This document shows, piece after piece, positions 16,033-25,685 of a stretch of DNA of 64,000 nucleotides; the stretch's first letter is position 1; each line of letters begins with the position of its first letter. A program made the position numbers and the translations under genes. Under the pieces are notes generated by a model that was not told where the DNA came from, did not search any database, and was given only the letters and a program-made list of their open reading frames with translations. Source of the stretch: Stenotrophomonas sp. MYb238 (GTDB lineage: Bacteria > Pseudomonadota > Gammaproteobacteria > Xanthomonadales > Xanthomonadaceae); assembly GCF_009496535.1 (NCBI RefSeq), contig NZ_WIDL01000012.1:60813-124812 (forward strand), written 5' to 3'.

Positions 16033-18786
16033 CCAGTTGCTTCCCACACCGGAATCCACCACCAGCGGCACCCGCAGCTCCGCCGCCGCGGTCATGCGCG
16101 TCTCCACCTCGGCGCGCAGCGCGTCGATGAAATCGGCATCGGCCTCGAACACCAGTTCGTCGTGCACCTGCAGGATCATCTGCGCGCGCTCGCGGTGGTC
16201 GGCCAGCCAGCCGTCCACACTGACCATCGCGCGCTTGATGATGTCCGCGGCGGTACCCTGCATCGGCGCATTGATCGCCGCGCGCTCGGCGCCGGCGCGC
16301 AGGCCCTGGTTGCGGGCGTGGATGTCGTTCAGGTACAGGCGGCGGCCGAACAGGGTTTCCACGTAGCCCTGCTCGCGCGCCTGCACGCGCATGCGCTCCA
16401 TGAAGTCGCGCACCGCCGGGTAACGGCTGAAATACAGCGCCACGTAGTCCTGCGCCTGGCCGCGGTCGATGCCCAGGTTCTTGGCCAAGCCGAAAGCGCT
16501 CATGCCGTACATCAAGCCGAAGTTGATCGCCTTGGCGGCGCGACGCTCGTTCGCGGTGACGTCTTCCAGCGCGCGGCCGAACACTTCGGCGGCGGTGGCA
16601 CGGTGCACGTCCACGCCCTGCTCGAAGGCGCGGATCAGGCCCGGGTCCTCGGACAGGTGCGCCATGATGCGCAGTTCGATCTGCGAGTAGTCGCAGGCCA
16701 TCAGCCGGCGCCCGGGCGGCGCGACGAAGGCCTTGCGGATGCGGCGGCCGTCGTCGGTGCGGATCGGGATGTTCTGCAGGTTCGGATCGGACGAGGACAG
16801 CCGCCCGGTGGCCGCGCCGGACTGGTGGTAGCTGGTGTGCACGCGGCCGGTATCGGGATTGACCATCTCCGGCAGCTTGTCGGTATAGGTGCTGCGCAGC
16901 TTGGCCAGGCCGCGGTACTCCAGGATCACGCGCGGCAGTTCGTGCTGGTCGGCGATGGCTTCCAGCGCCTCCTCGTTGGTGCTGGGCTGGCCCTTGGGCG
17001 TCTTCACCAGCGCCGGCAGGCCGAGTTCCTCGAACAGCACCGCGCACAGCTGCTTGGGCGAATCCAGGTTGAAGCTGCGCCCGGCCAGTTCGGTGGCCTT
17101 GCGCTGCGCGGCGAGCATGCGCGAGGACAGGTCCGCGCTCTGCCGCCGCAGTTCGACGCTGTCGATGCACACGCCGTTGGCTTCGATGCGGGCCAGCACC
17201 GGCACCAGCGGCATCTCGATCTGCCGGTACACCTTTTCCAGCGCCGGCTCGGCGGCCAGCCGCGGCGCCAGCACGCGGTGCAGGCGCAGGGTGATGTCGG
17301 CGTCCTCGGCCGCGTACTGGCCGGCCTCGTCGATGCCGACCTGCGAGAAGGAGATCTGCTTGGCACCCTTGCCGGCGACGTCCTCGAACTTGGTGGTGGT
17401 GTAGCCGAGATAGCGCTGCGCCAGCGAATCCATATCGTGGCGGGTGGCGGTGGAATTGAGCACGAAGCTCTCCAGCATGGTGTCGTCGGCGTAGCCGCGT
17501 ACCTCCACGCCATTGCGGCGCAGCACGTGGATGTCGTACTTGCCGTGCTGGCCGAGCTTGCGCCTGCCGGCATCCTCGAGCAGCGGCCGCAGCGCGTCGA
17601 GCACCTGCGCCGCCGGCAGCTGCGCGGGCGCGCCCGGATAGTCGTGGCCGACCGGGATGTAGGCGCCCGTGCCCGGCTCGACCGAAAGGCTCACGCCGAC
17701 CAGCCGCGCGCGCATCGCGTCCAGCGCGTCGGTCTCGGTGTCGAAGGCGAACTCGGCGGCGGCCTGAAGGCGCTCGACCCAGGCGCGCAGCTGTTCATCG
17801 GTGAACACGGTCTCGTATTCGCCCTTGCCCGCCATCGCCGGGTCGGTCTCGACCGCCGGTACGCCCTCGCTGGAGCGGGCGAAGCCGGCGGCGGTGCCGC
17901 GCAGGCTGACCTTGGCCTCGCCGGCCGCGGCCGGCGCCTCGACGCCGCCCAGCTCGCGCAGCGCCTGGGTGAAGCCATAGCGGCCGTACAGCTCGCGCAG
18001 GCTGTCCACGTGCTGGTCGCGCAGGCGCAGGTCGCGCGGCCCCTGTTCCAGTTCCACGTTGGTGCGGATGGTGACCAGGTCGCGGTTGAGCGGCAGCCGC
18101 GGCAGCGCGGCGCGCAGGTTCTCGCCGATCTTGCCCTTCATCGTGGCCGCGGCGGCGATCACGCCGTCCAGGTCGTTGTACTCGGCCAGCCACTTGGCCG
18201 CGGTCTTGGGGCCGCATTTCTCCACGCCGGGCACGTTGTCCACCGCGTCGCCCATCAGCGCCAGGTAGTCGACGATCTGCCCGGCGCGCACGCCGAACTT
18301 GTCCATTACCGCATCGTCAGAATCGGTGCGGCTGCCGGTCATGGTGTTGACCAGCACCACGCCCGGGCGCACCAGCTGGGCGAAATCCTTGTCGCCGGTG
18401 GAGATGGTCACCTCCAGGCCGTCGGCGGCGCCGGCCAGGGCCAGGGTACCGATCACGTCGTCGGCCTCCACGCCCGGCACGCGCAGGATGTCGATGCCCA
18501 GCGCGTGCACGATGTCGCACATCGGCTGCACCTGCGCGCGCAGTTCGTCGGGCATCGGCGGGCGGTTGGCCTTGTACTCGGCGTACAGGTCGTCGCGGAA
18601 GGTCTTGCCCGGCGCGTCGACCACGAAGGCCACGTAGTCGGGCTTTTCCTTCAGCGTGGCGCGCAGCATGTTGACCACGCCGAACAGCGCGCCGGTGGGT
18701 TCGCCAGCGGCGTTGGACAGCGGCGGCAGCGCGTGGAACGCGCGGTACAGGTAACTGGACCCGTCGATCAGGACTAATCTGCTCAT
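16018..18786 (-). CDS. polA: DNA polymerase I
   Basis: 922-residue repair and Okazaki-fragment polymerase. The N-terminal 5'-3' exonuclease domain (residues 1 to about 290) shows LVLIDGSSYLYRAFHALPPL. The middle 3'-5' proofreading domain keeps its acidic residues (FAFDTETDALDA, GKYDIHVL, AAEDADITLRLH). The polymerase domain has motif A DYSQIELRIMAHLSEDP, motif B RRAAKAINFGLMYG and motif C QVHDELVFEAD. Length is normal. It starts at 18786, divergent from a small lipoprotein gene. Its stop lies inside the first unit of a degenerate repeat. Confidence 0.98.
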   Translation of the reverse strand: MSRLVLIDGSSYLYRAFHALPPLSNAAGEPTGALFGVVNMLRATLKEKPDYVAFVVDAPGKTFRDDLYAEYKANRPPMPDELRAQVQPMCDIVHALGIDILRVPGVEADDVIGTLALAGAADGLEVTISTGDKDFAQLVRPGVVLVNTMTGSRTDSDDAVMDKFGVRAGQIVDYLALMGDAVDNVPGVEKCGPKTAAKWLAEYNDLDGVIAAAATMKGKIGENLRAALPRLPLNRDLVTIRTNVELEQGPRDLRLRDQHVDSLRELYGRYGFTQALRELGGVEAPAAAGEAKVSLRGTAAGFARSSEGVPAVETDPAMAGKGEYETVFTDEQLRAWVERLQAAAEFAFDTETDALDAMRARLVGVSLSVEPGTGAYIPVGHDYPGAPAQLPAAQVLDALRPLLEDAGRRKLGQHGKYDIHVLRRNGVEVRGYADDTMLESFVLNSTATRHDMDSLAQRYLGYTTTKFEDVAGKGAKQISFSQVGIDEAGQYAAEDADITLRLHRVLAPRLAAEPALEKVYRQIEMPLVPVLARIEANGVCIDSVELRRQSADLSSRMLAAQRKATELAGRSFNLDSPKQLCAVLFEELGLPALVKTPKGQPSTNEEALEAIADQHELPRVILEYRGLAKLRSTYTDKLPEMVNPDTGRVHTSYHQSGAATGRLSSSDPNLQNIPIRTDDGRRIRKAFVAPPGRRLMACDYSQIELRIMAHLSEDPGLIRAFEQGVDVHRATAAEVFGRALEDVTANERRAAKAINFGLMYGMSAFGLAKNLGIDRGQAQDYVALYFSRYPAVRDFMERMRVQAREQGYVETLFGRRLYLNDIHARNQGLRAGAERAAINAPMQGTAADIIKRAMVSVDGWLADHRERAQMILQVHDELVFEADADFIDALRAEVETRMTAAAELRVPLVVDSGVGSNWDEAH

Positions 18787-18878
18787 GCGCCGATTCTACG
18801 CGCCGGGCGTTGCGCGACGCGCGCTGGCGCCCGGCGCAGGCATAATCGGACAGGACACCGCCGCGAGGAGCCGCCACG

Positions 18879-19166
18879 ATGAAACACCTGCTGCTGATTC
18901 CCCTGCTTGCCCTGGCCGGCTGCGCCAGCATGGGCCGGGACGCCGACGCGCCGCCGGTGGACGTGACCGGCGCCGACGTGACCCGCCGCACCATGGACAA
19001 CGGCGACACCATCGAGGAATACCGCGTCGGCACCCAGCTGCGCATGGTCAAGGTCACCCCGGCGCGCGGCGCGCCGTTCTATCTCTACGACCGCAACGGC
19101 GATGGCCGCATGGACAACGACAAGGACGGCGTGTCGCCGGTCTACTGGAAGCTCTACAGCTGGTGA
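18879..19166 (+). CDS. DUF2782 family lipoprotein
   Basis: 95-residue small lipoprotein. The signal MKHLLLIPLLALAGCAS ends in a lipobox LAGC at residues 12-15. The mature part has the family pattern with DNGDTIEEYRVGTQLRMVKV and the C-terminal YLYDRNGDGRMDND segment, ending VYWKLYSW. Divergent placement next to polA is usual in Xanthomonadaceae. Function is unknown. Ser follows Ala after the cysteine, so an outer-membrane location is likely. Confidence 0.85.
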   Translation: MKHLLLIPLLALAGCASMGRDADAPPVDVTGADVTRRTMDNGDTIEEYRVGTQLRMVKVTPARGAPFYLYDRNGDGRMDNDKDGVSPVYWKLYSW

Positions 19167-19300
19167 ACCGGCGGCCAGCAGGGGTAGCCCACCTGCCCAG
19201 CCCCGTCGCCACGGCGCCTGGTGGGCTGGCGACGCTTGCTGAACCCGTGTCCGGACCGTTGCCTACCTCGTAAAGAAACCCTTCCGCGGGGCTGCTTGTT

Positions 19301-19889
19301 GTAGGAGCGGCTTCAGCCGCGATGGGGACGTTGGCTGCCCTCGCGACAGCCGCGGGCGCCGCCGGAGATCGCACCGGGCATTCTCCTTGCCGACCGATAC
19401 AACGCGTCGACATGTCGTGGGATCTACGCGAAAGCCCTATCGCGGCTGAAGCCGCTCCTACGACCAGTCGCGCAGCTACGTGCTCTGCGGATTGCCAGAT
19501 ACCCCGCCTCCCCGTAGGAGCGGCTTCAGCCGCGATGGGGACGTTGGCTAGCCTCCCGACTACCGCGGACGGCGCGGGAAACCGCACCGGCATTTCCCTG
19601 GGCGACTGTTACACGGCCCGACATGTAGTGGGAACCTATGCGAAAGCCCGGTCGCGGCTGAAGCCGCTCCTACGGCCGGTCGCGCGGCGGTGTGCTCTTC
19701 GCGGATCGCCACATACCCCGCCTCCTCGTAGGAGCGGCTTCAGCCGCGATAGGGACGTTGGCCGCCCTCTCGACTAACGCGGGCGGCGCCGGAAACCGCA
19801 CCGGGCATTTCCTTGGCCGACCGGTGCGACACGCCGACATGCCGTGGAGATCTACGTGAAGGCCCCATCGCGGCTGAAGCCGCTCCTAC
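19301..19889. repeat. tandem array of three GTAG palindromic elements (period about 213 bp)
   Basis: Copies at 19301-19461, 19514-19673 and 19728-19889 begin GTAGGAGCGGCTTCAGCCGC and end with the inverse. Between the two hairpins, a middle section (GATGGGGACGTTGGC... and ...CGACATGT(C/A)GTGG) is conserved, and the spacers are repeated too. This is a longer, different version of the element at 12200. The rest of the 19167-19903 gap shows no gene. Confidence 0.9.
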
Positions 19890-19903
19890 GGGTTGCGCGG
19901 AGG

Positions 19904-20353
19904 TCAGCGGATCACCAGCACCGGCACCGTGCTGCGCGCGAGCACTTCGGCGGTCTGGCTGCCGAGCAGGACGCGGGTGACGCCGCGGCGGCCGTGCGAG
20001 GTCATCACCAGCAGGTCGCTGCCGCAGGCGTCGGCGGTCTCGATGATGCCGTCGGCGGCATAGCGGTCGAGCACGTGGTGGCCCTGCACCCCGGCCACGC
20101 CGGCCGCACGCGCCGCCTCCAGCGACGGCTGCAGGATCTTCTGCGCGGCCGCCTCGCGGTCCTGCTTGTATTCAGGGCTGGCCTCGTAGCCGGCGCTCCA
20201 GCCCATGGCGTCGTACATGCCCACGGCCCAGGGCTCGGAGACGGTGACGATGTCGACCGCCGCGCCGAGCTGGGCAGCCAGTTCCAGGCCCTTCTGCAGG
20301 CCCTTGCCGGCGAGTTCGGAACCATCGGTCGCGATCAGGATGCGCTTGTACAT
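19904..20353 (-). CDS. universal stress protein (UspA family)
   Basis: 149-residue cytoplasmic Usp-domain protein. It starts MYKRILIATDGSELAGKGL, the typical first strand with the ATP-binding Asp. Near the end it has MTSHGRRGVTRVLLGS, corresponding to the G-2x-G-9x-G-S nucleotide motif with the first Gly replaced by Thr. It may bind ATP, but the changed residue makes this less sure. Start ATG is at 20353, with AAGGAG upstream. It lies next to uvrD and a GTAG repeat array, with no clear operon partner. Confidence 0.9.
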   Translation of the reverse strand: MYKRILIATDGSELAGKGLQKGLELAAQLGAAVDIVTVSEPWAVGMYDAMGWSAGYEASPEYKQDREAAAQKILQPSLEAARAAGVAGVQGHHVLDRYAADGIIETADACGSDLLVMTSHGRRGVTRVLLGSQTAEVLARSTVPVLVIR

Positions 20354-20469
20354 GGCGGTTCTCCTTGGGAAGGGTGGGAGGACACCATTGCACACCCGAT
20401 GTTGCCGCCGTGCATTGAGCCGGATCAAACGGCCGGCGCTGCCGCCGGCCCGGGGCAGCCCGGGGCGCC

Positions 20470-22659
20470 CTACAGCACGGTCAGGTTGGCGTAGGCCATC
20501 ACCAGCCACTTGCTGCCGGCCTCGGCGAACTCGACCTGCACGCGCGCATGCGCGCCGCTGCCCTCGTAGTCGGTGACCATGCCCTCGCCGAACTTGGGGT
20601 GGGACACCAGCGCGCCGAGCTTGACCGGCGGCGCCTCGATGGCGGCATGGCCCATCACCCGGCTGGTGCCGAGCGATGCCGGGCGCGAGACCTGCACCTT
20701 GGGCCGCACTTCGTGCAGCAGCTCGCGCGGGATCTCGCGCAGGAAGCGCGACGGCAGGCTGTAGTTGTCCTGGCCATGGATGCGGCGCGACTCGGCGTAG
20801 CCCAGCACCAGCTTCTGCCGGGCACGGGTGATGCCGACGTAGGCCAGACGGCGCTCCTCCTCCAGCCGCCCGCTTTCCTCCAGCGAACGCGCGCCGGGGA
20901 ACAGCCCTTCCTCCAGGCCGGCCAGGAACACCAGCGGGAATTCCAGGCCCTTGGCCGAGTGCAGGGTCATCAGCTGCACGCCGTCCTCGCCGGCCTGCGC
21001 CTGGCCTTCGCCGGCCTCCAGCGAGGCGTAGGAGAGGAACGCGACCAGTTCGCTCATGTCGGCGGCGCCCTCCTCGTCCTCGTCGCGCTGGACGAAGCGC
21101 GAGGCCACCGACACCAGTTCGTCGAGGTTGTCGCTGCGCGATTCGGAATCGAGCGCGTTGCGGCTTTCCTTGCCCCAGTGCTCGCGCAGCGCCGAGCGCA
21201 GCAGCACGTGGTCGATGCGCTCGGCCAGGGTCATCTGCGCGGTCTCGCCGCCGATCTGCTGGACCAGGTTGATGAAACCGGCCAGCGCGTTCTTCGCGCG
21301 CGAGGTGAGGTCGTTGCCCTGGGTGGCGAGCATCGACGCCTCCCACAGCGACAGCGACTGCGCGCGGGCGATGCGCCGCACCTCGTCCAGCGTGCGCTCG
21401 CCGATGCCGCGCGTCGGGGTGTTCACCGCGCGCTCGAAGGCGGCGTCGTCGTTGCGGTTGGTCAGCAGCCGCAGGTAGGCCAGCGCGTCCTTGATCTCGG
21501 CGCGCTCGAAGAAGCGCATGCCGCCGTATACGCGGTAGGGCACCTGTTCGGACAGCAGCGCTTCCTCGAAGGCGCGCGACTGCGCGTTGCTGCGGTAGAG
21601 AACGGCGATATCGCCGTAGCTGCCGCCGTCGCGCACCCACTGCCGCGCGCGCTCGACCAGGTAGCGCGCCTCGTCCATTTCGTTGTACGCGGCGTACAGG
21701 TCGATCGGTTCGCCGTCGCCGCTGTCGGTCCACAGCTGCTTGCCGATGCGGTCTGGGTTGTGCGCGATGACCGCGTTAGCGGCGTTGAGGATGTTGGCGC
21801 TGGAGCGGTAGTTCTGCTCCAGGCGGATGGTCTGCGCGCCCGGGAAATCCTTGAGGAAGCGCTGCACGTTCTCGACCTTGGCGCCGCGCCAGCCATAGAT
21901 CGCCTGGTCGTCGTCGCCGACCACGAACACGTTGCCCGAATCGCCGGCCAGCACGCGCACGAAGGCGTACTGGATGGCGTTGGTGTCCTGGAACTCGTCG
22001 ACCAGGATCTCGCGGAAACGCGCGCGGTAATGGGCGAGCAGGGCCGGGTTGTCGCGCAGCAGTTCATGCGCGCGCAGCAGCAGTTCGGCGAAATCCACCA
22101 GCCCGGCGCGGTCGCAGCGCACCTGGTACTCGATGTAGGCCTGGCGCATGGTTTCCAGCCAGGCGTCGTGCGGCTCGGGCTGGATGTGCTGCGGGCGGCG
22201 GCCCTCGTCCTTCTGCGCGTTGATCCACCACGCGATCTGCTTGTGCGGGAACTTGCCATCGTCCAGTTCCAGCGCCTGCACCACGCGCTTGACCAGCCGC
22301 AGCTGGTCGTCCGAGTCCATCACCTGGAACGCCTCGGGCAGCTTGGCATCGGCCCAGTGCAGGCGCAGCAGGCGATGGGCCAGACCGTGGAAGGTGCCGA
22401 TCCACATGCCGCGCGCGCCGTTGCGCAGCTGCAGGTCGATGCGGTGGCGCATCTCGCCGGCGGCCTTGTTGGTGAAGGTCACCGCGAAGATGCCGTGGGT
22501 CGGCACGCCATGCACTTCGTTGAGCCAGGCGATGCGGTGGGTCAGCACGCGGGTCTTGCCGGAACCGGCGCCGGCAAGGATCAGGTAGTGGCCGGGAGCA
22601 GCGGAAACGGCCTCGCGCTGGGCCGGGTTCAGCCCGTCGAGCAGGTGGGAAACATCCAT
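20470..22659 (-). CDS. uvrD: DNA helicase II, UvrD family
   Basis: 729-residue superfamily 1A 3'-5' helicase for nucleotide excision and mismatch repair. Walker A GAGSGKTR is at residues 30-37. Motif Ia is FTNKAAGEM, motif II LVDEFQDTN, motif III DDDQAIYGWRGA, motif IV LEQNYRSSANIL, motif V LMTLHSAKGLEFP and motif VI YVGITRARQKL. Length matches UvrD rather than Rep (about 670). A Tudor-like C-terminal segment (HPKFGEGMVTDYEG) is present, as in UvrD. Gene is monocistronic. Confidence 0.95.
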   Translation of the reverse strand: MDVSHLLDGLNPAQREAVSAAPGHYLILAGAGSGKTRVLTHRIAWLNEVHGVPTHGIFAVTFTNKAAGEMRHRIDLQLRNGARGMWIGTFHGLAHRLLRLHWADAKLPEAFQVMDSDDQLRLVKRVVQALELDDGKFPHKQIAWWINAQKDEGRRPQHIQPEPHDAWLETMRQAYIEYQVRCDRAGLVDFAELLLRAHELLRDNPALLAHYRARFREILVDEFQDTNAIQYAFVRVLAGDSGNVFVVGDDDQAIYGWRGAKVENVQRFLKDFPGAQTIRLEQNYRSSANILNAANAVIAHNPDRIGKQLWTDSGDGEPIDLYAAYNEMDEARYLVERARQWVRDGGSYGDIAVLYRSNAQSRAFEEALLSEQVPYRVYGGMRFFERAEIKDALAYLRLLTNRNDDAAFERAVNTPTRGIGERTLDEVRRIARAQSLSLWEASMLATQGNDLTSRAKNALAGFINLVQQIGGETAQMTLAERIDHVLLRSALREHWGKESRNALDSESRSDNLDELVSVASRFVQRDEDEEGAADMSELVAFLSYASLEAGEGQAQAGEDGVQLMTLHSAKGLEFPLVFLAGLEEGLFPGARSLEESGRLEEERRLAYVGITRARQKLVLGYAESRRIHGQDNYSLPSRFLREIPRELLHEVRPKVQVSRPASLGTSRVMGHAAIEAPPVKLGALVSHPKFGEGMVTDYEGSGAHARVQVEFAEAGSKWLVMAYANLTVL

Positions 22660-22697
22660 CGGCGCATTCTACGGGAAAGCCCGCGGGCGGCGGCCGT

Positions 22698-24089
22698 TCA
22701 GCCCCGCAGCCGGCGCAGCGCGGCTGCCGCGGCATGCGCGGCCTGCCCGCGCAGTTCCGGTATCGCCAGGCTCTCCCACAGGCGGCCGATGCGCAGACTG
22801 CCGACCACCTGTACGCGCGGATCGGCCACGCCGTCGGCGTCGAGCAGGCTGCCGTCCGCGGCGGTGTCGATGCCGATGCCGTGCGGCCCCGGGCGCGCGG
22901 CGCCGCTGCCCAGCATCTGCTGCAGCAGCGGGTTGCGCATGGCCTGCGCGCGCATCTCCACGCCGGTGGCGTTGACGACGCAGTGCGCATCGAGCTGGAA
23001 CGGCTGCCGGCGCGGGTCGAGCGCGCCCAAGTGCACGCAGGCGCCCTCGGCGATCGCGGTTTCCAGACGGCCGCGATGCAAGTGCAGGCGATCCTGGCGC
23101 CGCAGTTCCATCAGCTGCGCATGCACCGGCGCGGCGATGCGGTGCCGGTGCACGTCCCAGTAACGCACCACGTGGCGCAGGAAGCGGCGCTGGTCGTCGA
23201 AGGACAGCGACTGCCACAGCGCCTGGCCCAGCGGCCGGATGCGCTCCATCACGTTCTGCCAGGGAATGCCGCGCAGCGCGGCCTCGTCGGCATGGCGGCG
23301 CAGCGCGCGCACGCGCTGGCGCAGGGTCATCGCCAGCAGCGGTTCGGGATCGTAGTCGGCGGCCGGCCCCTTGGCATGCGGCAGCGGCAGCAGCGCATGG
23401 CGCGAGAGCACGTGCACCTGGCCGCGATGCCCGATGGCGGCGAGCGAGACCACGCTGTCGGCCATGCTCAGCCCGGAGCCGACGATGGCCACGTCGGCGG
23501 TCGCGGCGATGTCCTGCACCGCGTCGAAATCCCAGGCCTCGATGCGCTTGCCCGGCGGCAGCGCACCGGCGCCGCGCGCCGGCAGCGGCCGCAGCGCATT
23601 GCCGGCGCACAGCGCCACCGACGCGGCCAGCAGCGGCTGACCGTGGTCCAGCTGCAGTGCGATGCCGTCGGCCTGCTTCTCCAGCGAGAGGACGCGCGCG
23701 GCGCGCAGGTCCAGCTGCGCCGGGCTGGCGTCCACCGCCTCCTGCAGGCGCTGCCGCAGATAGTCCGCGTAGTGGTGGCGGGCGACGAAGGTCTGCGCCA
23801 GGGTGTCGCGCGCGACGCCGGGCAAGGCATCGCGCGCGACCAGGTAGTCGAGGAAATCGTCGGGCCGGTCGGGAAAACCGCTCATCTTGCCGGCGGGCAC
23901 GTTGAGCAGATGCTCGGGATACCGCGTGGCGTAGGCCACGCCGCGGCCGAGCGGCAGCTGCGGCTCGATGAGCGCCACGCGCAGCGCGGCGGTGGCGCCA
24001 CGCAGCACGCCGATCGCGGTGAGCACGCCGGCGGCGCCGCCGCCGATGATCGCGATGTCGCAGGCCTGCGTCTGGTCGGAAACTGTCAT
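22698..24089 (-). CDS. FAD/NAD(P)-binding oxidoreductase-like protein (NAD_binding_9 type)
   Basis: 463-residue flavoprotein-like protein. The dinucleotide motif DIAIIGGGAAGVLTAIGV is at the N terminus (residues 11-28). A second Rossmann-type motif, VAIVGSGLSMADSVVSLA, lies near residue 210, and CVVNATGVE near the C-terminal third. These fit the PF13454 group, whose substrates are mostly unknown. The start MTVSDQTQACD at 24089 is chosen because the frame upstream is non-coding. It stands alone between uvrD and the ribosomal protein genes. Confidence 0.78.
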   Translation of the reverse strand: MTVSDQTQACDIAIIGGGAAGVLTAIGVLRGATAALRVALIEPQLPLGRGVAYATRYPEHLLNVPAGKMSGFPDRPDDFLDYLVARDALPGVARDTLAQTFVARHHYADYLRQRLQEAVDASPAQLDLRAARVLSLEKQADGIALQLDHGQPLLAASVALCAGNALRPLPARGAGALPPGKRIEAWDFDAVQDIAATADVAIVGSGLSMADSVVSLAAIGHRGQVHVLSRHALLPLPHAKGPAADYDPEPLLAMTLRQRVRALRRHADEAALRGIPWQNVMERIRPLGQALWQSLSFDDQRRFLRHVVRYWDVHRHRIAAPVHAQLMELRRQDRLHLHRGRLETAIAEGACVHLGALDPRRQPFQLDAHCVVNATGVEMRAQAMRNPLLQQMLGSGAARPGPHGIGIDTAADGSLLDADGVADPRVQVVGSLRIGRLWESLAIPELRGQAAHAAAAALRRLRG

Positions 24090-24188
24090 GCGCCGATTGT
24101 AGGCGATGCCGCCAGCGCGGCCTGATGCCGCCGCCGCATGTGCTGATGGGACACGCTGATGGCGTTTTCCCGGCCCCGGAAACACGGA

Positions 24189-24206
24189 ACCCGCCTTGCG
24201 GCGGGT
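24189..24206 (-). terminator. terminator-like hairpin after rpmG
   Basis: A perfect 7-bp stem, ACCCGCC with GGCGGGT and a 4-nt loop, lies 37 bp downstream of the rpmG stop on the minus strand. The tail is only weakly T-rich. Confidence 0.5.
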
Positions 24207-24242
24207 CCGGTGCGGAACGGCTGCCCAAGCAATCCGTGCGGA

Positions 24243-24407
24243 TTACTTGATCTTGCCTTCCTTGTACAGAACGTGCTTGCGGACCACCGGGTCGTACTTC
24301 AGGAATTCCATCTTCCCGGGGGTGTTCTTCTTGTTCTTGTCCGTGGTGTAGAAGTGGCCGGTACCGGCCGAGGAAATCATACGGACCTTATCGCGCTTGC
24401 CTGCCAT
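24243..24407 (-). CDS. rpmG: 50S ribosomal protein L33
   Basis: 54-residue basic protein of the large ribosomal subunit, starting [20 protein letters not shown] and ending LYKEGKIK. It contains the conserved [17 protein letters not shown] core. It lacks the CxxC zinc pairs, so it is the C-minus form usual in gamma-proteobacteria. It is second gene of the rpmB-rpmG operon, 13 bp after rpmB. Confidence 0.97.
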   Translation of the reverse strand: MAGKRDKVRMISSAGTGHFYTTDKNKKNTPGKMEFLKYDPVVRKHVLYKEGKIK

Positions 24408-24420
24408 GATGTTTTACTCC

Positions 24421-24657
24421 TCAGACCTTTTCGCCGCGGGCACGCAGCTCAGCCAGAACGGAATCGATGCCGTTCTTGTCGATGGTGCGCAGTGCATGCG
24501 CGGAAACACGAAGCTTGACCCAGCGGTTCTCGCTGGCGACCCAGAAACGGCGCTCGTGCAGGTTCGGCTGGAAGCGACGGCGGGTCTTGTTGTTGGCGTG
24601 CGAGACGTTGTTACCCGTCTGCACCTTCTTGCCGGAAACTTGGCAAACTCGGGACAT
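24421..24657 (-). CDS. rpmB: 50S ribosomal protein L28
   Basis: 78-residue large-subunit protein starting [20 protein letters not shown], with the [20 protein letters not shown] core and the [17 protein letters not shown] block. The start at 24657 follows GAGGTGCG. First gene of rpmB-rpmG. The 278-bp gap upstream to the next gene must contain the promoter, but no clear boxes are seen. Confidence 0.97.
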   Translation of the reverse strand: MSRVCQVSGKKVQTGNNVSHANNKTRRRFQPNLHERRFWVASENRWVKLRVSAHALRTIDKNGIDSVLAELRARGEKV

Positions 24658-24935
24658 TGCGCACCTCGGTAATGTCGGTTGTCTCTTCCTTGGCCAGGAA
24701 GAGGGCGGCCCCGGCGGTTGTCCGCCACACGTCACGGGAGTCAGGGGTACGCTGCAAGGCGGCTGGACGACGTGCTTCCGGCCGCCGGCCTCGGGATTCC
24801 GGGCACAGCGAGCCGCGCATTATGCGCGATGGCCGCGGCGATGGCAAGTTGTCCACAGCCCCCGCCAGCCGGTCCCGGGCCAGGCGCGGGGCCGCGGCTC
24901 CCGGCACGCCTGCCGGGCAGCGGCCGCAGAAGGGC

Positions 24936-25628
24936 TCACTCGGGCGCGAAGGACAGCGTGCGCCGCCAGCGCAGCGGCGTGGTCGCGCGCGCCGGGTCCG
25001 GCGGGAACAGGGTCAGGTAGCCGGCCGCGATGGCGCGGTCGCGGATGCGTTCGCCGACGCCTTCGGCGACCTCGACCTCGACATGGGTCACCCGCCCCTG
25101 CGGGTCCACATCCATCGCCCAGACCAGCCGGCCGCTCCATTCAGGTCCCGGAATCGAAGGGTCGTAATTCGGGCGGCCGGCCACGTAGGGAATGCCGCGC
25201 TCGAGGTAATGGGGCGAATCCTCCAGGCGCGGATCGACGCGGATGGTGGCCGCATTGGTGCGGCCGTCGCCAAGCAAGGCGCGCGCCGTCCACTCCCCCG
25301 CCGCGCCACCTTCGCCGAGGTCTGCGCGATGGCACTGCTTGGTGCCGCGGTAGTCGTCGTACCGGTGCAACGACACCCGTCTGCCGTCGGCATCGAGCAG
25401 TTCCAGCTGCAGGCCGCCCACGTCGGCGGGTGCGGCATTGGCGGCCACGCAGATCTGGTGGTCGTGGTCGCCCTGCACGACGAACTGGCGGGTCTGCTGG
25501 CGGGCAATGGAATCGGCCGGCGGCTTCGACCACAGGAACTCGATGTAGATGTCGCGGTCTTCCGCCGCGGCCGTACCGCCCGCGCACGACGATAACAGAC
25601 CCACTACCGCAAGACGGCGCAATCGCAT
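24936..25628 (-). CDS. hypothetical exported protein with TonB-C-like domain, possible lipoprotein
   Basis: 230 residues. The N terminus MRLRRLAVVGLLSSCAGGTAA is a signal peptide; LSSC at residues 12-15 could be a lipobox. The C-terminal half resembles the TonB C-terminal fold: PNYDPSIPGPEWSGRLVWAM, then DVDPQGRVTHVEVEVAEGVG and a final strand with LRWRRTLSFAPE. Such domains occur in proteins that contact outer-membrane partners. The N-terminal part (about 30-130) is not recognised. No operon partner. Confidence 0.65.
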   Translation of the reverse strand: MRLRRLAVVGLLSSCAGGTAAAEDRDIYIEFLWSKPPADSIARQQTRQFVVQGDHDHQICVAANAAPADVGGLQLELLDADGRRVSLHRYDDYRGTKQCHRADLGEGGAAGEWTARALLGDGRTNAATIRVDPRLEDSPHYLERGIPYVAGRPNYDPSIPGPEWSGRLVWAMDVDPQGRVTHVEVEVAEGVGERIRDRAIAAGYLTLFPPDPARATTPLRWRRTLSFAPE

Positions 25629-25685
25629 GACCCGCTCCCAGGATGTATCGCCCGACTCTAGCCAGCGGCGACGGCGGGCATCAAG

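Noticed and set aside
16021-18777. 918-codon open frame on the plus strand opposite polA
   Set aside because: It is a high-GC mirror of the polA codons, rich in His, Arg, Gln and Val with no domain; polA itself has complete motifs.
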